This document shows, piece by piece, positions 31,497 through 40,624 of a stretch of 64,000 nucleotides of DNA. The stretch covers positions 1,984,001 through 2,048,000 of the forward strand of contig NZ_PJNE01000001.1 in the NCBI RefSeq assembly GCF_002846495.1, in the 5' to 3' direction. Source of the stretch: Phycicoccus duodecadis. Lineage in GTDB: Bacteria > Actinomycetota > Actinomycetes > Actinomycetales > Dermatophilaceae. A program made the position numbers and the translations under genes. Positions within the stretch are counted from its first letter, which is position 1; each line of letters begins with the position of its first letter. Under the pieces are notes generated by a model. The model was not told the DNA's origin. It was given only the letters and a program-made list of their open reading frames with translations, and ran no database searches.

Positions 31497-32768
31497 TCAG
31501 CCGTCGGCGTGCTCGGGGGGCCAGACGACCCGGAAGCGTTCGAAGCAGACCTCGAGGTCGTCGGAGAACTCCGTGCCGATGCGCGCGCACGAGCGGCGGA
31601 AGAAGCCGCGGTGCTCGTCGAGCCAACTCTGGAGGGTGCGGTCGCCTTCGCCCTCGTCCCAGGCGAACCGCTCGTCGACGCTCGCCAGCGGGCCCACCCG
31701 CAGCTCGGTCGCCCGCAGCACCACCCGGGGCGAGCCGGCGCCGTCGCAGACGACCCAGTGGTCGCCCACCCGGGGCAGCGCCTCGTTCTCGGCGGCGTAC
31801 TCGGCGACCAGGCTGGCCGTGGCGCGCTTGGTGCCGCCCAGGACGTAGGCCAGCAGGCGGTCGGCCATCTCCGGGGAGTCGCCGAAGCCGCCGATCTCCA
31901 CGTCGTCCTCGGGCGGCAGGCCGGGGGTGGCGGCGCGGTAGGCGTCCCACATCCGGTGGGCCGCGGCCACGTCCGGGGAGCCGGGGTCGGCGGGCGCCGC
32001 GCCCACGGCGGTGACCCAGCCGGCCGTGGCGAGCTCGACGGTGCCCGGCCAGCCGCCGGCGGCCTGCCCGCGGCAGGTGCGCGGGTCGTTCCAGGCCGGG
32101 ATGTGGGTGAGCACCAGCCGCCGGACCCCGCCGGCCGCGACCGCGGCCGCCGCCGCCCGCGACCCGGTGAGGTGCACGCCGCGGGTGGCGTCCCGGCCGT
32201 CGACGAAGGCGCAGTCGAGCAGGGCCAGGTCGGCGCCGGCGAGCAGCGGCGAGAGGTTGTCGCAGGTGTCGGTGTCGCCGGTGAAGGCGAGCACCTCGCC
32301 GTCGGCCTCGACCCGGTAGCCGTAGGCCTCGACCGGGTGCGCCACGGCGTACGGCGTGACGGTGAACGGCCCCACTCTCACGGGCTCGGCGTCGCGGACG
32401 ACGCGGACGTCGAACTCGCTCTCCATCCCGCCCGGCTCGAGCCCGTGGTACATCAGCGCCAGCCGCTCGGCGGTGCCCGACGGCCCGTAGAGCGGCATCC
32501 GCCGCGGCAGCGGCCCGGCCGGCCGGTAGCGCCGCGTGACGTAGAGCCCGAGCACGTCGGCGCAGTGGTCGGGGTGCAGGTGGCTGAGCAGCACGGCGTC
32601 GAGGTCGGCGAGGTCGAGGTGCCGCTGCAGCGGCCCGAGGGCGCCGCTGCCGAGGTCGAGCAGGACGCTCCACGTCCGGCCCTCGTGCTCGGTCTGCACC
32701 AGGTAGGACGACGCGGGCGACTCCGGGCCGGCGAACGAGCCCGAGCAGCCCACCACGGTGAGCCTCAT
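31497..32768 (-). CDS. MBL-fold metallo-hydrolase fused to an ASCH domain
   Basis: 423 aa. Residues 1-250 are a metallo-beta-lactamase fold with HLHPDH at 63-68 and later [11 protein letters not shown] and LTHIPAW. This is the protein encoded between murI and rph in most actinobacteria (M. tuberculosis Rv1339 position), known there as a cyclic-nucleotide phosphodiesterase-like enzyme. Residues about 285-423 form an ASCH (PUA-like, RNA-binding) domain: [54 protein letters not shown]. The domains are joined by an Ala/Pro linker without an internal stop. The fusion is unusual; a sequencing frameshift between two former genes cannot be excluded. ATG overlaps the murI stop. Confidence 0.88.
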   Translation of the reverse strand: MRLTVVGCSGSFAGPESPASSYLVQTEHEGRTWSVLLDLGSGALGPLQRHLDLADLDAVLLSHLHPDHCADVLGLYVTRRYRPAGPLPRRMPLYGPSGTAERLALMYHGLEPGGMESEFDVRVVRDAEPVRVGPFTVTPYAVAHPVEAYGYRVEADGEVLAFTGDTDTCDNLSPLLAGADLALLDCAFVDGRDATRGVHLTGSRAAAAAVAAGGVRRLVLTHIPAWNDPRTCRGQAAGGWPGTVELATAGWVTAVGAAPADPGSPDVAAAHRMWDAYRAATPGLPPEDDVEIGGFGDSPEMADRLLAYVLGGTKRATASLVAEYAAENEALPRVGDHWVVCDGAGSPRVVLRATELRVGPLASVDERFAWDEGEGDRTLQSWLDEHRGFFRRSCARIGTEFSDDLEVCFERFRVVWPPEHADG

Positions 32769-33592
32769 CCGCGCACCGCCTCGACCCCGATACGGGGTGC
32801 CGCGAAGACCGGCCCGACCGACGAGCCCACCCCGAGGAAACGCACCGCGAGACGCCGGAACTCGTCGGGGTCGCCGGTGGTGGTGAAGCCGTGCCCCGGC
32901 GTCGGCAGGTCGTCGGGGCGCAGCAGCCCGCCGTCGGCCAGCACCCGGTAGACGTCCTTGGCGGTCTCCTCGGCCGACGACACCAGCGTGACGTCGTCGC
33001 CCATCACGTAGGAGATGACGCCGGTGAGCAGCGGGTAGTGCGTGCAGCCGAGGACCACGGTGTCGACGCCGAGCTCGCGCAGGGGGTCGAGATAGCCGTG
33101 GGCCGCCTCGACCAGGTCGGGGCCGCCGGTGACCCCGGCCTCGACGAACTCGACGAACCGGGGGCACGGCACCGAGGTGACCTCGAGGTGCGGGGCCGCG
33201 GCGAAGGCGTCGACGTACGCGCCGGACTGGTGGGTGCCCAGGGTCGAGATGACACCGACGCGCCCGGCGCGGGTGGCGGCCGCCGCCCGCCGCACGGCCG
33301 GGCGGATGACCTCGACGACCGGCACGTCGTAGCGCTCGCGCGCGTCGTGCAGGACGGCCGCGCTGGCGGTGTTGCAGGCGATCACGAGGACCTTGACCCC
33401 GTGGTCGACGAGGCGGTCGAGGCACTGCAGGGCGAACTCGCGGGTCTGCGCGATGGGGCGCGGTCCGTACGGGGCCCGCGCCGTGTCACCGAAGTACGCC
33501 ACCGACTCGTGGGGCAGCTGGTCCAGGATCGCCCGCATGACGGTCAGGCCGCCGTAGCCGGAGTCGAAGACCCCGATGGGTGAGTCGGTCAC
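32765..33592 (-). CDS. murI: Glutamate racemase
   Basis: 275 aa. [18 protein letters not shown] at the start, catalytic Cys in VIACNTASA and LGCTHYPLL, and [10 protein letters not shown]. It makes D-glutamate for peptidoglycan. TAGGCT lies 7 nt before the GTG start, so this operon (murI-MBL/ASCH, then rph-rdgB) begins here with a leaderless-type promoter. The polysaccharide island starts just upstream. Confidence 0.97.
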   Translation of the reverse strand: MTDSPIGVFDSGYGGLTVMRAILDQLPHESVAYFGDTARAPYGPRPIAQTREFALQCLDRLVDHGVKVLVIACNTASAAVLHDARERYDVPVVEVIRPAVRRAAAATRAGRVGVISTLGTHQSGAYVDAFAAAPHLEVTSVPCPRFVEFVEAGVTGGPDLVEAAHGYLDPLRELGVDTVVLGCTHYPLLTGVISYVMGDDVTLVSSAEETAKDVYRVLADGGLLRPDDLPTPGHGFTTTGDPDEFRRLAVRFLGVGSSVGPVFAAPRIGVEAVRG

Positions 33593-33674
33593 CCGGGGAA
33601 GCCTAGGCGTCCGGACCCAGCGCCAGGAGGGCGACGCGGTGTGGCGTGGGCGACGTGCCCGCCGGCACGCACCG

Positions 33675-35156
33675 CTACGGCATCGCCCGGGGAACGGGGC
33701 GGGACCCTCGCCCGAGACTCTCGCGGACCTGGCGCACCAGCTGCTGCGCGTCGCGTCGCACGGGCGGCAGCAGGGTGGCCGCGGCGAAGACGGCGACCAC
33801 GACTCCGGCCACCACCAGGAAGCGCCCCAGCTCGTGCAGGCCGCCCAGCTGCGCCCCCAGGAGCCGCCCGGCCAGCGTCGCCGCCAGCGCCAGCAGCATC
33901 ACCCGGGCGCCGTCGGCCCGCAGCCGGCCGCAGTGCACGCCGGTCCAGCGGGTGAGGGCGGCGTGCCCGACCGTCCAGGTGAGCAACGGCGCCATCGCGG
34001 CCACCCACGCCACGGCGACCGGGCCCCACAGCACCGACAGCGCGATGCAGGCGGTGGTGACCACCGACGAGAAGAGCGTGTACTGCGACAGCCGCGACCC
34101 CAGGCCGCACGCGACCAGCCCCTGCGACACGCTGTTGGTGACCTGGCGCAGCACCACCCCGGCGCACATCGCGGTCACGTACGGGGCGGCGTCGAGCCAG
34201 CGGGGGCCCATCGCGAGGCGCACGACGTCGACCGGCGCGGCGGCCACGACCGCCGCACCGAGGGCGAGCGGGTAGGCCCCCGCCAGCTGCCCGTCGCGCA
34301 GCGCCACCTCCAGGCGTGCGCGGTCGGTGTGGATCTTGGCGAGGATCGGCTGCAGGACCGTGCCGAAGGCGCTGGAGAACTGTCGCGCGGGCTGGCGCAC
34401 CAGCTGCGCCCCACGGTTGTAGAGGCCGAGGACGTCGGCCCCGAAGGCCCGCCCCACCAGCACGGTGTCGGCGTTGGAGCCGACGTACGTGACCACGGTC
34501 GAGGCCAGCAGGTGGCCGCCGAAACGGATGAAGTGCGTCGTCCCCTGCCCGCGCCGGAACCAGCGGGGCCGCCAGGGGTCGGCGCCCACGATGAGCCCGA
34601 GGCCGACCAGCCCGCTGGCCACCTGCTGGGCGACCAGCGCCCAGTAACCGGCGCCCGCCAGGGCGAGACCGATCCCGACACCCAGGGCCACCGTCATGGC
34701 GGCTGACTCGACCAGTGCGAGGCGCTGGAAGCGCAGGTCGCGCAGCAGCCCGACCCGGTGCTGGGTGGCCAGGCCCGAGAGGAGGAAGCTCGGCGCCAGG
34801 GCGAGCGTGATGCCCAGCAGCTCGGGGCGGCCGTAGCCGGCGGCGACCAGCGGGGCGGCGGCCGCGACGACCACGCTGACCGCGGCGCCCATCCCGGTGT
34901 TGAGCCAGAACAGGTTGTCGCGCTGGCCGGTGCTCAGCTCGGGCGCCTGGATGGCCGCGCCCGACAGGCCGAGGTCGCGCAGGATCTCGCCGATGCCGAT
35001 GACGGCCAGCACCATGGCGACGAGCCCGAAGTCGGCGGGGGTCAGCAGCCGAGCCAGCAGCACGATCGACGCGGCCTGGAGCAGGATGCGGTAGGCCTGG
35101 TTGCCGAGGGTCGCCGCGACGCCCCGGCCGGCCCGCACGCCGTACGACGTGGTCAT
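33675..35156 (-). CDS. Wzx-type polysaccharide flippase (MOP superfamily)
   Basis: 493 aa with about 12-14 membrane helices. The N-terminus [20 protein letters not shown] with [20 protein letters not shown] is typical of the lipopolysaccharide transporter branch (WzxC/TuaB-like). It moves lipid-linked oligosaccharide across the membrane. The ATG at 35156 precedes a short basic N-terminus. It is divergent from the glycosyltransferase operon that starts 208 nt away and reads toward murI. It marks the left border of the island. Confidence 0.9.
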   Translation of the reverse strand: MTTSYGVRAGRGVAATLGNQAYRILLQAASIVLLARLLTPADFGLVAMVLAVIGIGEILRDLGLSGAAIQAPELSTGQRDNLFWLNTGMGAAVSVVVAAAAPLVAAGYGRPELLGITLALAPSFLLSGLATQHRVGLLRDLRFQRLALVESAAMTVALGVGIGLALAGAGYWALVAQQVASGLVGLGLIVGADPWRPRWFRRGQGTTHFIRFGGHLLASTVVTYVGSNADTVLVGRAFGADVLGLYNRGAQLVRQPARQFSSAFGTVLQPILAKIHTDRARLEVALRDGQLAGAYPLALGAAVVAAAPVDVVRLAMGPRWLDAAPYVTAMCAGVVLRQVTNSVSQGLVACGLGSRLSQYTLFSSVVTTACIALSVLWGPVAVAWVAAMAPLLTWTVGHAALTRWTGVHCGRLRADGARVMLLALAATLAGRLLGAQLGGLHELGRFLVVAGVVVAVFAAATLLPPVRRDAQQLVRQVRESLGRGSRPVPRAMP

Positions 35157-35364
35157 CGCGGGCGGCCCCCGGCGGGGCCGCCGTCGACGGGGACGCCGGG
35201 CGCTGCTGCCATGTCTCTCCGTCGCGGGTACCGGGATGTGGGGGTCGCCGCGCCGCGCGCGTGGGGCCCGGCGGGCGCAGCCATGATCGCACGCGGGGGG
35301 CCCCGCCCCGGCGGCCTTCCCCGGACTGCTCCCCCGTCCCCTCGGCCCCACTAGCATCGAGGGC

Positions 35365-36273
35365 ATGGCCGGCGACGCATCCCCCGGCGGCGTCTCCGTC
35401 GTCGTCCCGCACCACGGCGACCCCGCGCCCACCCTGGCCACGGTGCGCGCCCTGCTCGGCCAGACGTACGCGCCCCTCCAGGTCGTGGTGTCCGACGACG
35501 CCTCGCCCGATCCCTTCCCGGAGGTCGACGGCGCGCTGGTCGTGCGGCGCGCGGCCAACGGCGGCTTCGGCTCGGCCGTCAACACCGGCGCGGCCGCGGC
35601 CGAGCACCCGCTGCTGCTGGTCCTCAACAGCGACGTCACGCTCGGGCCCACCTTCGTGGCCGACCTCGTGGCCGCCGCCACCCCCTGGATGCCGGCCGTC
35701 GCCGGACCGCTGGTCCTCGACCCCGGGGGGCACCCGTCGTGGACGGCGCGCCACTTCCCGACCGTCACGCACCAGAGCGTCGAGTGGCTCACGCCCCTGG
35801 CCCGCTTCCGCCACCACCGGGCGCTGCACGAGGCCGTGGGCCACGACACCCGTGCCGTCCCCGGCGCCGTGCTGCCGGTCGACTGGGTCGTCGGTGCCGC
35901 CCTCCTGCTGCCCACCGAGGCCCTCCGCGCGGTCGGCGGCTTCGACCAGCGCTACTTCATGAACTCCGAGGAGATCGACCTGCAGCGCCGGCTGCGGGCC
36001 CGCGGGGTGCCGTCGGTGTTCGTCGGCACGGTGTCGCTGGTGCACGTCGGCGGCGGGTCGTCCGACCCGGCGCGGCGCCGCCGCTGGCTCGTCGAGTCGC
36101 GGCTGCGCTACGCCGGCACCTGGGGCGGACGGCGCCGGCTGAAGGCCGCGCTCACCCTGGCCACCGGTGTCAACGCCGTGGTCAACACCGGCCGGCGCGC
36201 CGTGGGGCGCGACGTGCGCCCGCTGGAGACCGCCCGCGAGGAGCTCTCGCTCATCCACGGCGGCCCGCGATGA
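35365..36273 (+). CDS. Family 2 glycosyltransferase (rhamnosyltransferase-like)
   Basis: 302 aa. VSVVVPHHGDPAPTLATV, VVVSDDASPDPF, ANGGFGSAVNTGAAAAEHPL and LVLNSDVTLGPTFVADLV show the GT2 fold with the NSD metal motif. FDQRYFMNSEEIDLQRRLRA is the catalytic base region. No membrane helix. It begins the plus-strand operon. TAGCAT lies 7 nt before the ATG, and GAGGG also sits there, so either leaderless or weak-leader translation is possible. Overlaps the next start by 4 nt. Confidence 0.9.
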   Translation: MAGDASPGGVSVVVPHHGDPAPTLATVRALLGQTYAPLQVVVSDDASPDPFPEVDGALVVRRAANGGFGSAVNTGAAAAEHPLLLVLNSDVTLGPTFVADLVAAATPWMPAVAGPLVLDPGGHPSWTARHFPTVTHQSVEWLTPLARFRHHRALHEAVGHDTRAVPGAVLPVDWVVGAALLLPTEALRAVGGFDQRYFMNSEEIDLQRRLRARGVPSVFVGTVSLVHVGGGSSDPARRRRWLVESRLRYAGTWGGRRRLKAALTLATGVNAVVNTGRRAVGRDVRPLETAREELSLIHGGPR

Positions 36274-36815
36274 GCCTGGCCCGACGGCTCGTCGAGTCCG
36301 CCCCCGGCCTGCGCTGGCACCTGTCACGGGCGCGCACGCCCCTGTACCGGTGCACCTTCGCCGCGTTCGGCGAGGGCAGCGTCATCGTGCGGCCACACAT
36401 CCTGCGCGGGGTCGACCGCATCCACGTCGGAGCGAACTGCGCCGTGTACGAGGGGGTCTGGCTCCAGGTCGAGGCCGGAGGCGGCCCCCTGACCATCGGC
36501 GACGACACCTACCTCGGCCACGGGGTGCACCTGCACGCGCACGACCCCGTCACCATCGGCCGCGGCGTGATGCTCGCCGACGGCGTCTTCGTCGGGACAG
36601 CCGACCACGGCGCCCACGACCGTTCCGCCGTGCACTCCACCGGGCCGGTCAGCATCGGCGACGGGGTGTTCGTGGGGCAGCGGGCCATCGTCCTCGGCGG
36701 GGTCACCATCGGGGCCGGAGCCACCGTCGGGGCCGGGGCCGTCGTCACCCGTGACGTGCCCGCGGGCGCCACCGTCGCCGGGGTCCCGGCCCGGCTCGTG
36801 GGAGGCCCGGCGTGA
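36270..36815 (+). CDS. Hexapeptide-repeat acyltransferase (left-handed beta helix)
   Basis: 181 aa. Repeated hexapeptides such as LTIGDD, VTIGRG, VSIGDG, VTIGAGATVGAGAVV and the terminal VPARLVGG fit the LbH acetyltransferase family. HGAHD corresponds to the catalytic His region. It probably acetylates a sugar of the exported polymer or a nucleotide-sugar precursor. The N-terminal 30 residues are a helical extension before the beta helix. Translationally coupled on both sides. Confidence 0.9.
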   Translation: MSLARRLVESAPGLRWHLSRARTPLYRCTFAAFGEGSVIVRPHILRGVDRIHVGANCAVYEGVWLQVEAGGGPLTIGDDTYLGHGVHLHAHDPVTIGRGVMLADGVFVGTADHGAHDRSAVHSTGPVSIGDGVFVGQRAIVLGGVTIGAGATVGAGAVVTRDVPAGATVAGVPARLVGGPA

Positions 36816-37876
36816 TCCTCCTGCTCACCGGTGGCGCCGGCTTCATCGGGCAGTACCTGGCCCGCCGGCTCGTGGCGGCCGGTCACGGGGTGGTGGCCCT
36901 CGACTCCCTGCTCCCGCAGGTCCACGCCGACCCCGAGGCCTCGGTGGCCGCCTTCCCCGGCCCCGTGCTGGTCGGCGACGTCGCCGACGCCGACGCGTGG
37001 CGCGACCTGCCGGGCGACGTCGGCGCGGTCGTGCACCTGGCGGCCGAGACCGGCACCGGCCAGTCGATGTACGAGGTCGAGCGCTACCACCACGTCAACG
37101 TCGGAGGCACCCGCGCGGCCGCGGCCTTCGCCCGCGAGCGGGGCGTGCCGCTGCTCTCGCTGAGCTCGCGCGCCGTGTACGGCGAGGGTGGCTACGCGTG
37201 CCCCCAGCACGGCACCACCTTCGGGGTGCGCTGCTGCGAGCGGGCCGAGCCCGTCCCCTCGCACGAGGACGACCCGCACCGCCCGGTCTCGGTCTACGGC
37301 GAGACCAAGTCGCTCGCGGAGGCCGCTGCCCTCGAGGCGATCGGTGGCGCGGTGCCGCTCACCGTCGTGCGCCCGCAGAACGTCGTCGGCCCCGGGCAGT
37401 CGCTGCACAACCCCTACACCGGCGTGCTGGCGGCCTTCCTGGCGATGCTGCGCGAGGGGCGCCCCCTCACCGTCTACGGCGACGGCCACCAGACCCGCGA
37501 CCTCGTGCACGTCGACGACCTGGCCGTGCTGCTGGCCTGGGCCGTCGACCACCCGCCCACGGCCGGCGAGCCCCGGGTCCTCAACGCGGGCAGCGGCCGG
37601 CGCACCACCCTGCTCGAGCTGGCCGCGGCGGCCGTGGCGGGAGCGCCCATCGAGGGGGCCGACGTCACCCACCTCGACGTGCACCGGGCCGGCGACATCG
37701 AGCACGCCTGCGCCGACCTCGGGCGGCTGCGCGCCCTCGGGGCCCCGCTGCCCCGCTGGAGCGCCCACGACGCGGTGGCCGACTTCGTGCGCCGGTCCTG
37801 GGACCAGCCGGGGGCGGGCGCCTCCGCCTGGGACGACGCCCTGGCCGAGCTGGCCCGGCGCGGCCTGACGTCGTGA
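36812..37876 (+). CDS. NAD-dependent nucleotide-sugar epimerase/dehydratase (dTDP-L-rhamnose 4-epimerase-like)
   Basis: 354 aa extended SDR. LLLTGGAGFIGQYLARRL binds NAD; HLAAETGTGQSMYE, LSLSSRAVYGEGGY and YGETKSLAEA (YxxxK) follow. The CPQH...CCE cysteine/histidine insert after the Ser motif is a feature remembered from dTDP-rhamnose 4-epimerase-like proteins. VVRPQNVVGPGQSLHNPYTG and the C-terminal region are complete. It supplies a modified nucleotide sugar to the cluster. Exact product uncertain. Confidence 0.85.
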   Translation: MILLLTGGAGFIGQYLARRLVAAGHGVVALDSLLPQVHADPEASVAAFPGPVLVGDVADADAWRDLPGDVGAVVHLAAETGTGQSMYEVERYHHVNVGGTRAAAAFARERGVPLLSLSSRAVYGEGGYACPQHGTTFGVRCCERAEPVPSHEDDPHRPVSVYGETKSLAEAAALEAIGGAVPLTVVRPQNVVGPGQSLHNPYTGVLAAFLAMLREGRPLTVYGDGHQTRDLVHVDDLAVLLAWAVDHPPTAGEPRVLNAGSGRRTTLLELAAAAVAGAPIEGADVTHLDVHRAGDIEHACADLGRLRALGAPLPRWSAHDAVADFVRRSWDQPGAGASAWDDALAELARRGLTS

Positions 37877-38883
37877 CCGCCCCGACCCGGGTCCTCGTCC
37901 TCAGCCCCGCCTTCCACGGCTACTGGCGCTCCCTCGAGCGGGCCCTGGCCGGCCGGGGCCACGACGTGCACACGGTCGCCTACGACGACTACGCCGGCGC
38001 GAGGCGGGTGGCCGCCAAGCTGGGCCACGACCTGCCCGAACGGCTCGGCGCCGGCGACACCCGGCGGCGCGGGATGCTCGGCGCCCGGGCCCGTGCGGCC
38101 GTGGTCGAGCACGACCCCGACGTGGTGCTCGTGGTCAAGGGTGACGCCTTCGACGACGGCTTCTGGGACCTGATGCAGACCCGTCGCCAGCGCCGCGCCC
38201 TGTGGCTCTACGACGAGCTGCGACGCACCGGGCACACCGACGGCTCGCTCGCGGCGGCCGGGCCCATCGCGTCCTACTCCCCGCTCGACGTCGCCACCCT
38301 CGCCGCGCGCGGCCTCCGCGCCGAGCACGTGCCGCTGGCGTACGACCCCGGCGAGCCGGTGACCCCCCTCCCCCGTTCGCCCGACGTCGTCTTCGTCGGC
38401 GCGCGCTACCCCTCGCGCAAGACCCTGCTCGACCACCTCGCCGCCGCCGGTGTGCCGGTGCGCGCCTACGGCCGCGACTGGTCGGGCCACCCCGTCGACC
38501 GGCTGCGCACCTGGCGGGTCCGCACGCCGGCGCTACCGGCCGGCCGCGACCTCGGCCGCCCCGACACCTACGGTGTGATGGCGGCCGCCACGGCCGCGCT
38601 CAACATCCACGCCGACCAGGACGGCTTCACGATGCGGACCTTCGAGGCGTGCGGTGTCGGCGCCCTCCAGCTGGTCGACCGGGCCGACGTGGGGCGCCAC
38701 TACGAGCCCGGGGTCGAGGTCGCGGTCTTCGCCGACGCCGACGAGGCGGTCGCCCTCGCGCACCGCGCCGCCGCCGACCCGGCCTGGGCCGAGGGGCTGC
38801 GCCGGGCGGGGCGTGCCCGCACCCTGGCCGAGCACACCTTCGCGCACCGCGCCGCCGCCCTGGAGGCGCTGTGGACGGCCTGA
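37873..38883 (+). CDS. CgeB-like glycosyltransferase (GT-B)
   Basis: 336 aa. VLVLSPAFHGYWRSLERAL at the start, VVLVVKGDAFDDGFW, DVVFVGARYPSRKTLLDHL and the C-terminal MRTFEACGVGALQLVDRADV followed by YEPGVEVAVFADADE match the CgeB/Glyco_trans_1_2 type. The late FEACG with two Asp/Glu is the donor-binding site. The GTG overlaps the previous stop (GTGA). Its 3' end overlaps the next gene by 13 nt. Confidence 0.85.
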   Translation: MTAPTRVLVLSPAFHGYWRSLERALAGRGHDVHTVAYDDYAGARRVAAKLGHDLPERLGAGDTRRRGMLGARARAAVVEHDPDVVLVVKGDAFDDGFWDLMQTRRQRRALWLYDELRRTGHTDGSLAAAGPIASYSPLDVATLAARGLRAEHVPLAYDPGEPVTPLPRSPDVVFVGARYPSRKTLLDHLAAAGVPVRAYGRDWSGHPVDRLRTWRVRTPALPAGRDLGRPDTYGVMAAATAALNIHADQDGFTMRTFEACGVGALQLVDRADVGRHYEPGVEVAVFADADEAVALAHRAAADPAWAEGLRRAGRARTLAEHTFAHRAAALEALWTA

Positions 38884-39929
38884 CCCACCCCCGCGACCTC
38901 GAGGCCTGGCACCGCTGGCAGCAGGAGCAGCAGCCGCTCGGGCGACGGGTGCGGCGCATCACGAGCGTGCTGGCCGACATCGCGCGCCCGTCCGGCCGCC
39001 CGGGCGAGACCACGGTGACCCGGGCCGGGCCGGGCCCAGCGCGCCTGCTGGTCTGCCTCGAGTCGCGCTCGCACACCTCGACCACCGTGCTGCTGCGCCC
39101 GCTCGAGCACCTGCCGCTCGACGGGGTGGTGGTCGTCTCGCCCGAGCCGGTCCGCGACCTCCTGCCGCCCTGGGTCTGGCGCGAGAGCACCGGGCTGGTC
39201 CACGAGGACGTCCCACGGCTGGCCGCCGAGGCCGCGGTGGTGCTGTCGACCGGCCACTACCTGGGGCTCGGCCGGGCGGCCCACGACGCCGTCACCGACC
39301 CCGCCCGCTTCGTCACCGTGCAGCACGGGCTCACCACCCCCCACGCGCCGCCCCTGGCCGAGGGCACCACCCTGCTCGCCTGGTCGGCCGCCGACGCCGA
39401 CTTCTGGCGTTCGAGCCGCGACGACGTCACGTCGCACGTCACGGGCTCCCAGCTGCTGTGGGACGCCGCGCGGCAGGGGGCCACCGTGGTCGAGGGCGCA
39501 TCCCCGGTGTTCCTGGGCCAGCTGCACGGTGTCGAGCTCGACCACGCGACGATGGTGGCCGCCGCCGAGGGCTTCTGCCGCGAGACCGGGGCCACCTACC
39601 GGCCGCACCCCTCCGAGGTCGACCGTCGCTCCCGGGCGGTGCACGCCCGGTTCGAGGCCGAGGGCATCCGCCTCGACCGCAGCGGTACGCCCCTGCGCGA
39701 GCTCGGCGCGCCCGTCGTCGGTGTCTTCTCCACCGGCGTCCTCGAGGCCGCAGCGGCCGGGCTGCCCGCGTACGTGCACTGCCCCGACGCCCCCGCCTGG
39801 GTCCACGAGTTCTGGCGGCGCTACGGCCTGCTGCCCTGGGGCGGGCCGCCCACCCCCTCCCCCGAACGGCCCGCGGTCGAGCCGGCGCGCGCGGTCGCCC
39901 GGGTCGTGCAGGGAATGATGGCCGGGTGA
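38871..39929 (+). CDS. Putative GT-B polysaccharide biosynthesis protein, unrecognised family
   Basis: 352 aa, cytosolic. The family is not named here. Visible features: LLVCLESRSHTSTTVLLRPL, FVTVQHGLTTPHAPPLAEGT, TLLAWSAADADFWRSS, YRPHPSEVDRRSRAVHARF and VVGVFSTGVLEAAAAGLPAY. The HGL and RPHPSE motifs and the late STGVLEAAAAG resemble capsular polysaccharide or polysialic-type GT-B transferases. It lies directly before the CMP-sugar synthetase and NeuB genes, so it may be the transferase that uses the CMP-activated sugar (inference). GTG 38871 is the start compatible with operon overlap. Confidence 0.65.
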   Translation: MDGLTHPRDLEAWHRWQQEQQPLGRRVRRITSVLADIARPSGRPGETTVTRAGPGPARLLVCLESRSHTSTTVLLRPLEHLPLDGVVVVSPEPVRDLLPPWVWRESTGLVHEDVPRLAAEAAVVLSTGHYLGLGRAAHDAVTDPARFVTVQHGLTTPHAPPLAEGTTLLAWSAADADFWRSSRDDVTSHVTGSQLLWDAARQGATVVEGASPVFLGQLHGVELDHATMVAAAEGFCRETGATYRPHPSEVDRRSRAVHARFEAEGIRLDRSGTPLRELGAPVVGVFSTGVLEAAAAGLPAYVHCPDAPAWVHEFWRRYGLLPWGGPPTPSPERPAVEPARAVARVVQGMMAG

Positions 39930-40624
39930 GGATCCTCTGCGTCGTGCCCGCCCGGGGTGGCTCCAAGGGCGTCCCCCGGAAGAACGTGCGGGTGGTCGCC
40001 GGCCGCCCGCTGATCGCCTGGACCGTCGAGCAGGCCCTGGCCGCCCGGCCGGCCATGGATGTCGTGGTCTCCACCGACGACGACGAGATCGCCGAGGCCG
40101 CCCGGGCCGCGGGCGCGCTGGTCCCCTTCCGTCGCCCGGCCGAGCTCGCCCGCGACGAGACCCCCACCGAGCCGGTCGTGCGACACGCCATCGAACAGGC
40201 CCGCGCGGCCGACGCCGCCCCCGACGCCGTGATGCTGCTCCAGGCGACCTCACCCATCCGGCTCCCCGGCACCGTCTCGCGCGCCCTGGCCCGGTTCGCC
40301 GCCACCGGGGTCGACTCGCTCGTCGGTGTCGTGCCGCAGGCGCCCTTCCTCTGGACCGACGGCGACGAGCCCAGCGCCGCCTACGACGTCACCGCCCGGC
40401 CGCGCCGCCAGGACCTCACGCCGCAGACCCTGCGCTACCGCGAGACCGGCTCCCTCTACCTCACCCGCACCTGGGTCTACGACGAGCTCGACAACCGCAT
40501 CGGCGGCCGGGTCGGGCTCTTCGTCATGGACGAGATCGAGGGCGTCGACATCGACACCGCCCTCGACCTCGCCGTGGCCGAGCAGACCCTGGCCACCCTC
40601 ACCAGCACCGGGACCACACCGTGA
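39926..40624 (+). CDS. CMP-nonulosonate cytidylyltransferase (NeuA/PseF/LegF-like)
   Basis: 232 aa. VVPARGGSKGVPRKN (residues 7-20) is the CTP-binding signature of acylneuraminate cytidylyltransferases. VVVSTDDDEIAEAARAAGA, LLQATSPIRLPG and MDEIEGVDIDTALDL are further family motifs. It activates a sialic-acid-like sugar as CMP conjugate. The GTG overlaps the preceding stop and its own stop overlaps the NeuB gene start (GTGA), so the two are translated together. Which nonulosonate it uses cannot be read from sequence. Confidence 0.92.
   Translation: MRILCVVPARGGSKGVPRKNVRVVAGRPLIAWTVEQALAARPAMDVVVSTDDDEIAEAARAAGALVPFRRPAELARDETPTEPVVRHAIEQARAADAAPDAVMLLQATSPIRLPGTVSRALARFAATGVDSLVGVVPQAPFLWTDGDEPSAAYDVTARPRRQDLTPQTLRYRETGSLYLTRTWVYDELDNRIGGRVGLFVMDEIEGVDIDTALDLAVAEQTLATLTSTGTTP

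Noticed and set aside
33589..36327. A 912-codon minus-strand frame over the flippase and glycosyltransferase genes
   Set aside because: Composition is typical of antisense or out-of-frame reading; the flippase frame at 33675-35156 has clear membrane helices.
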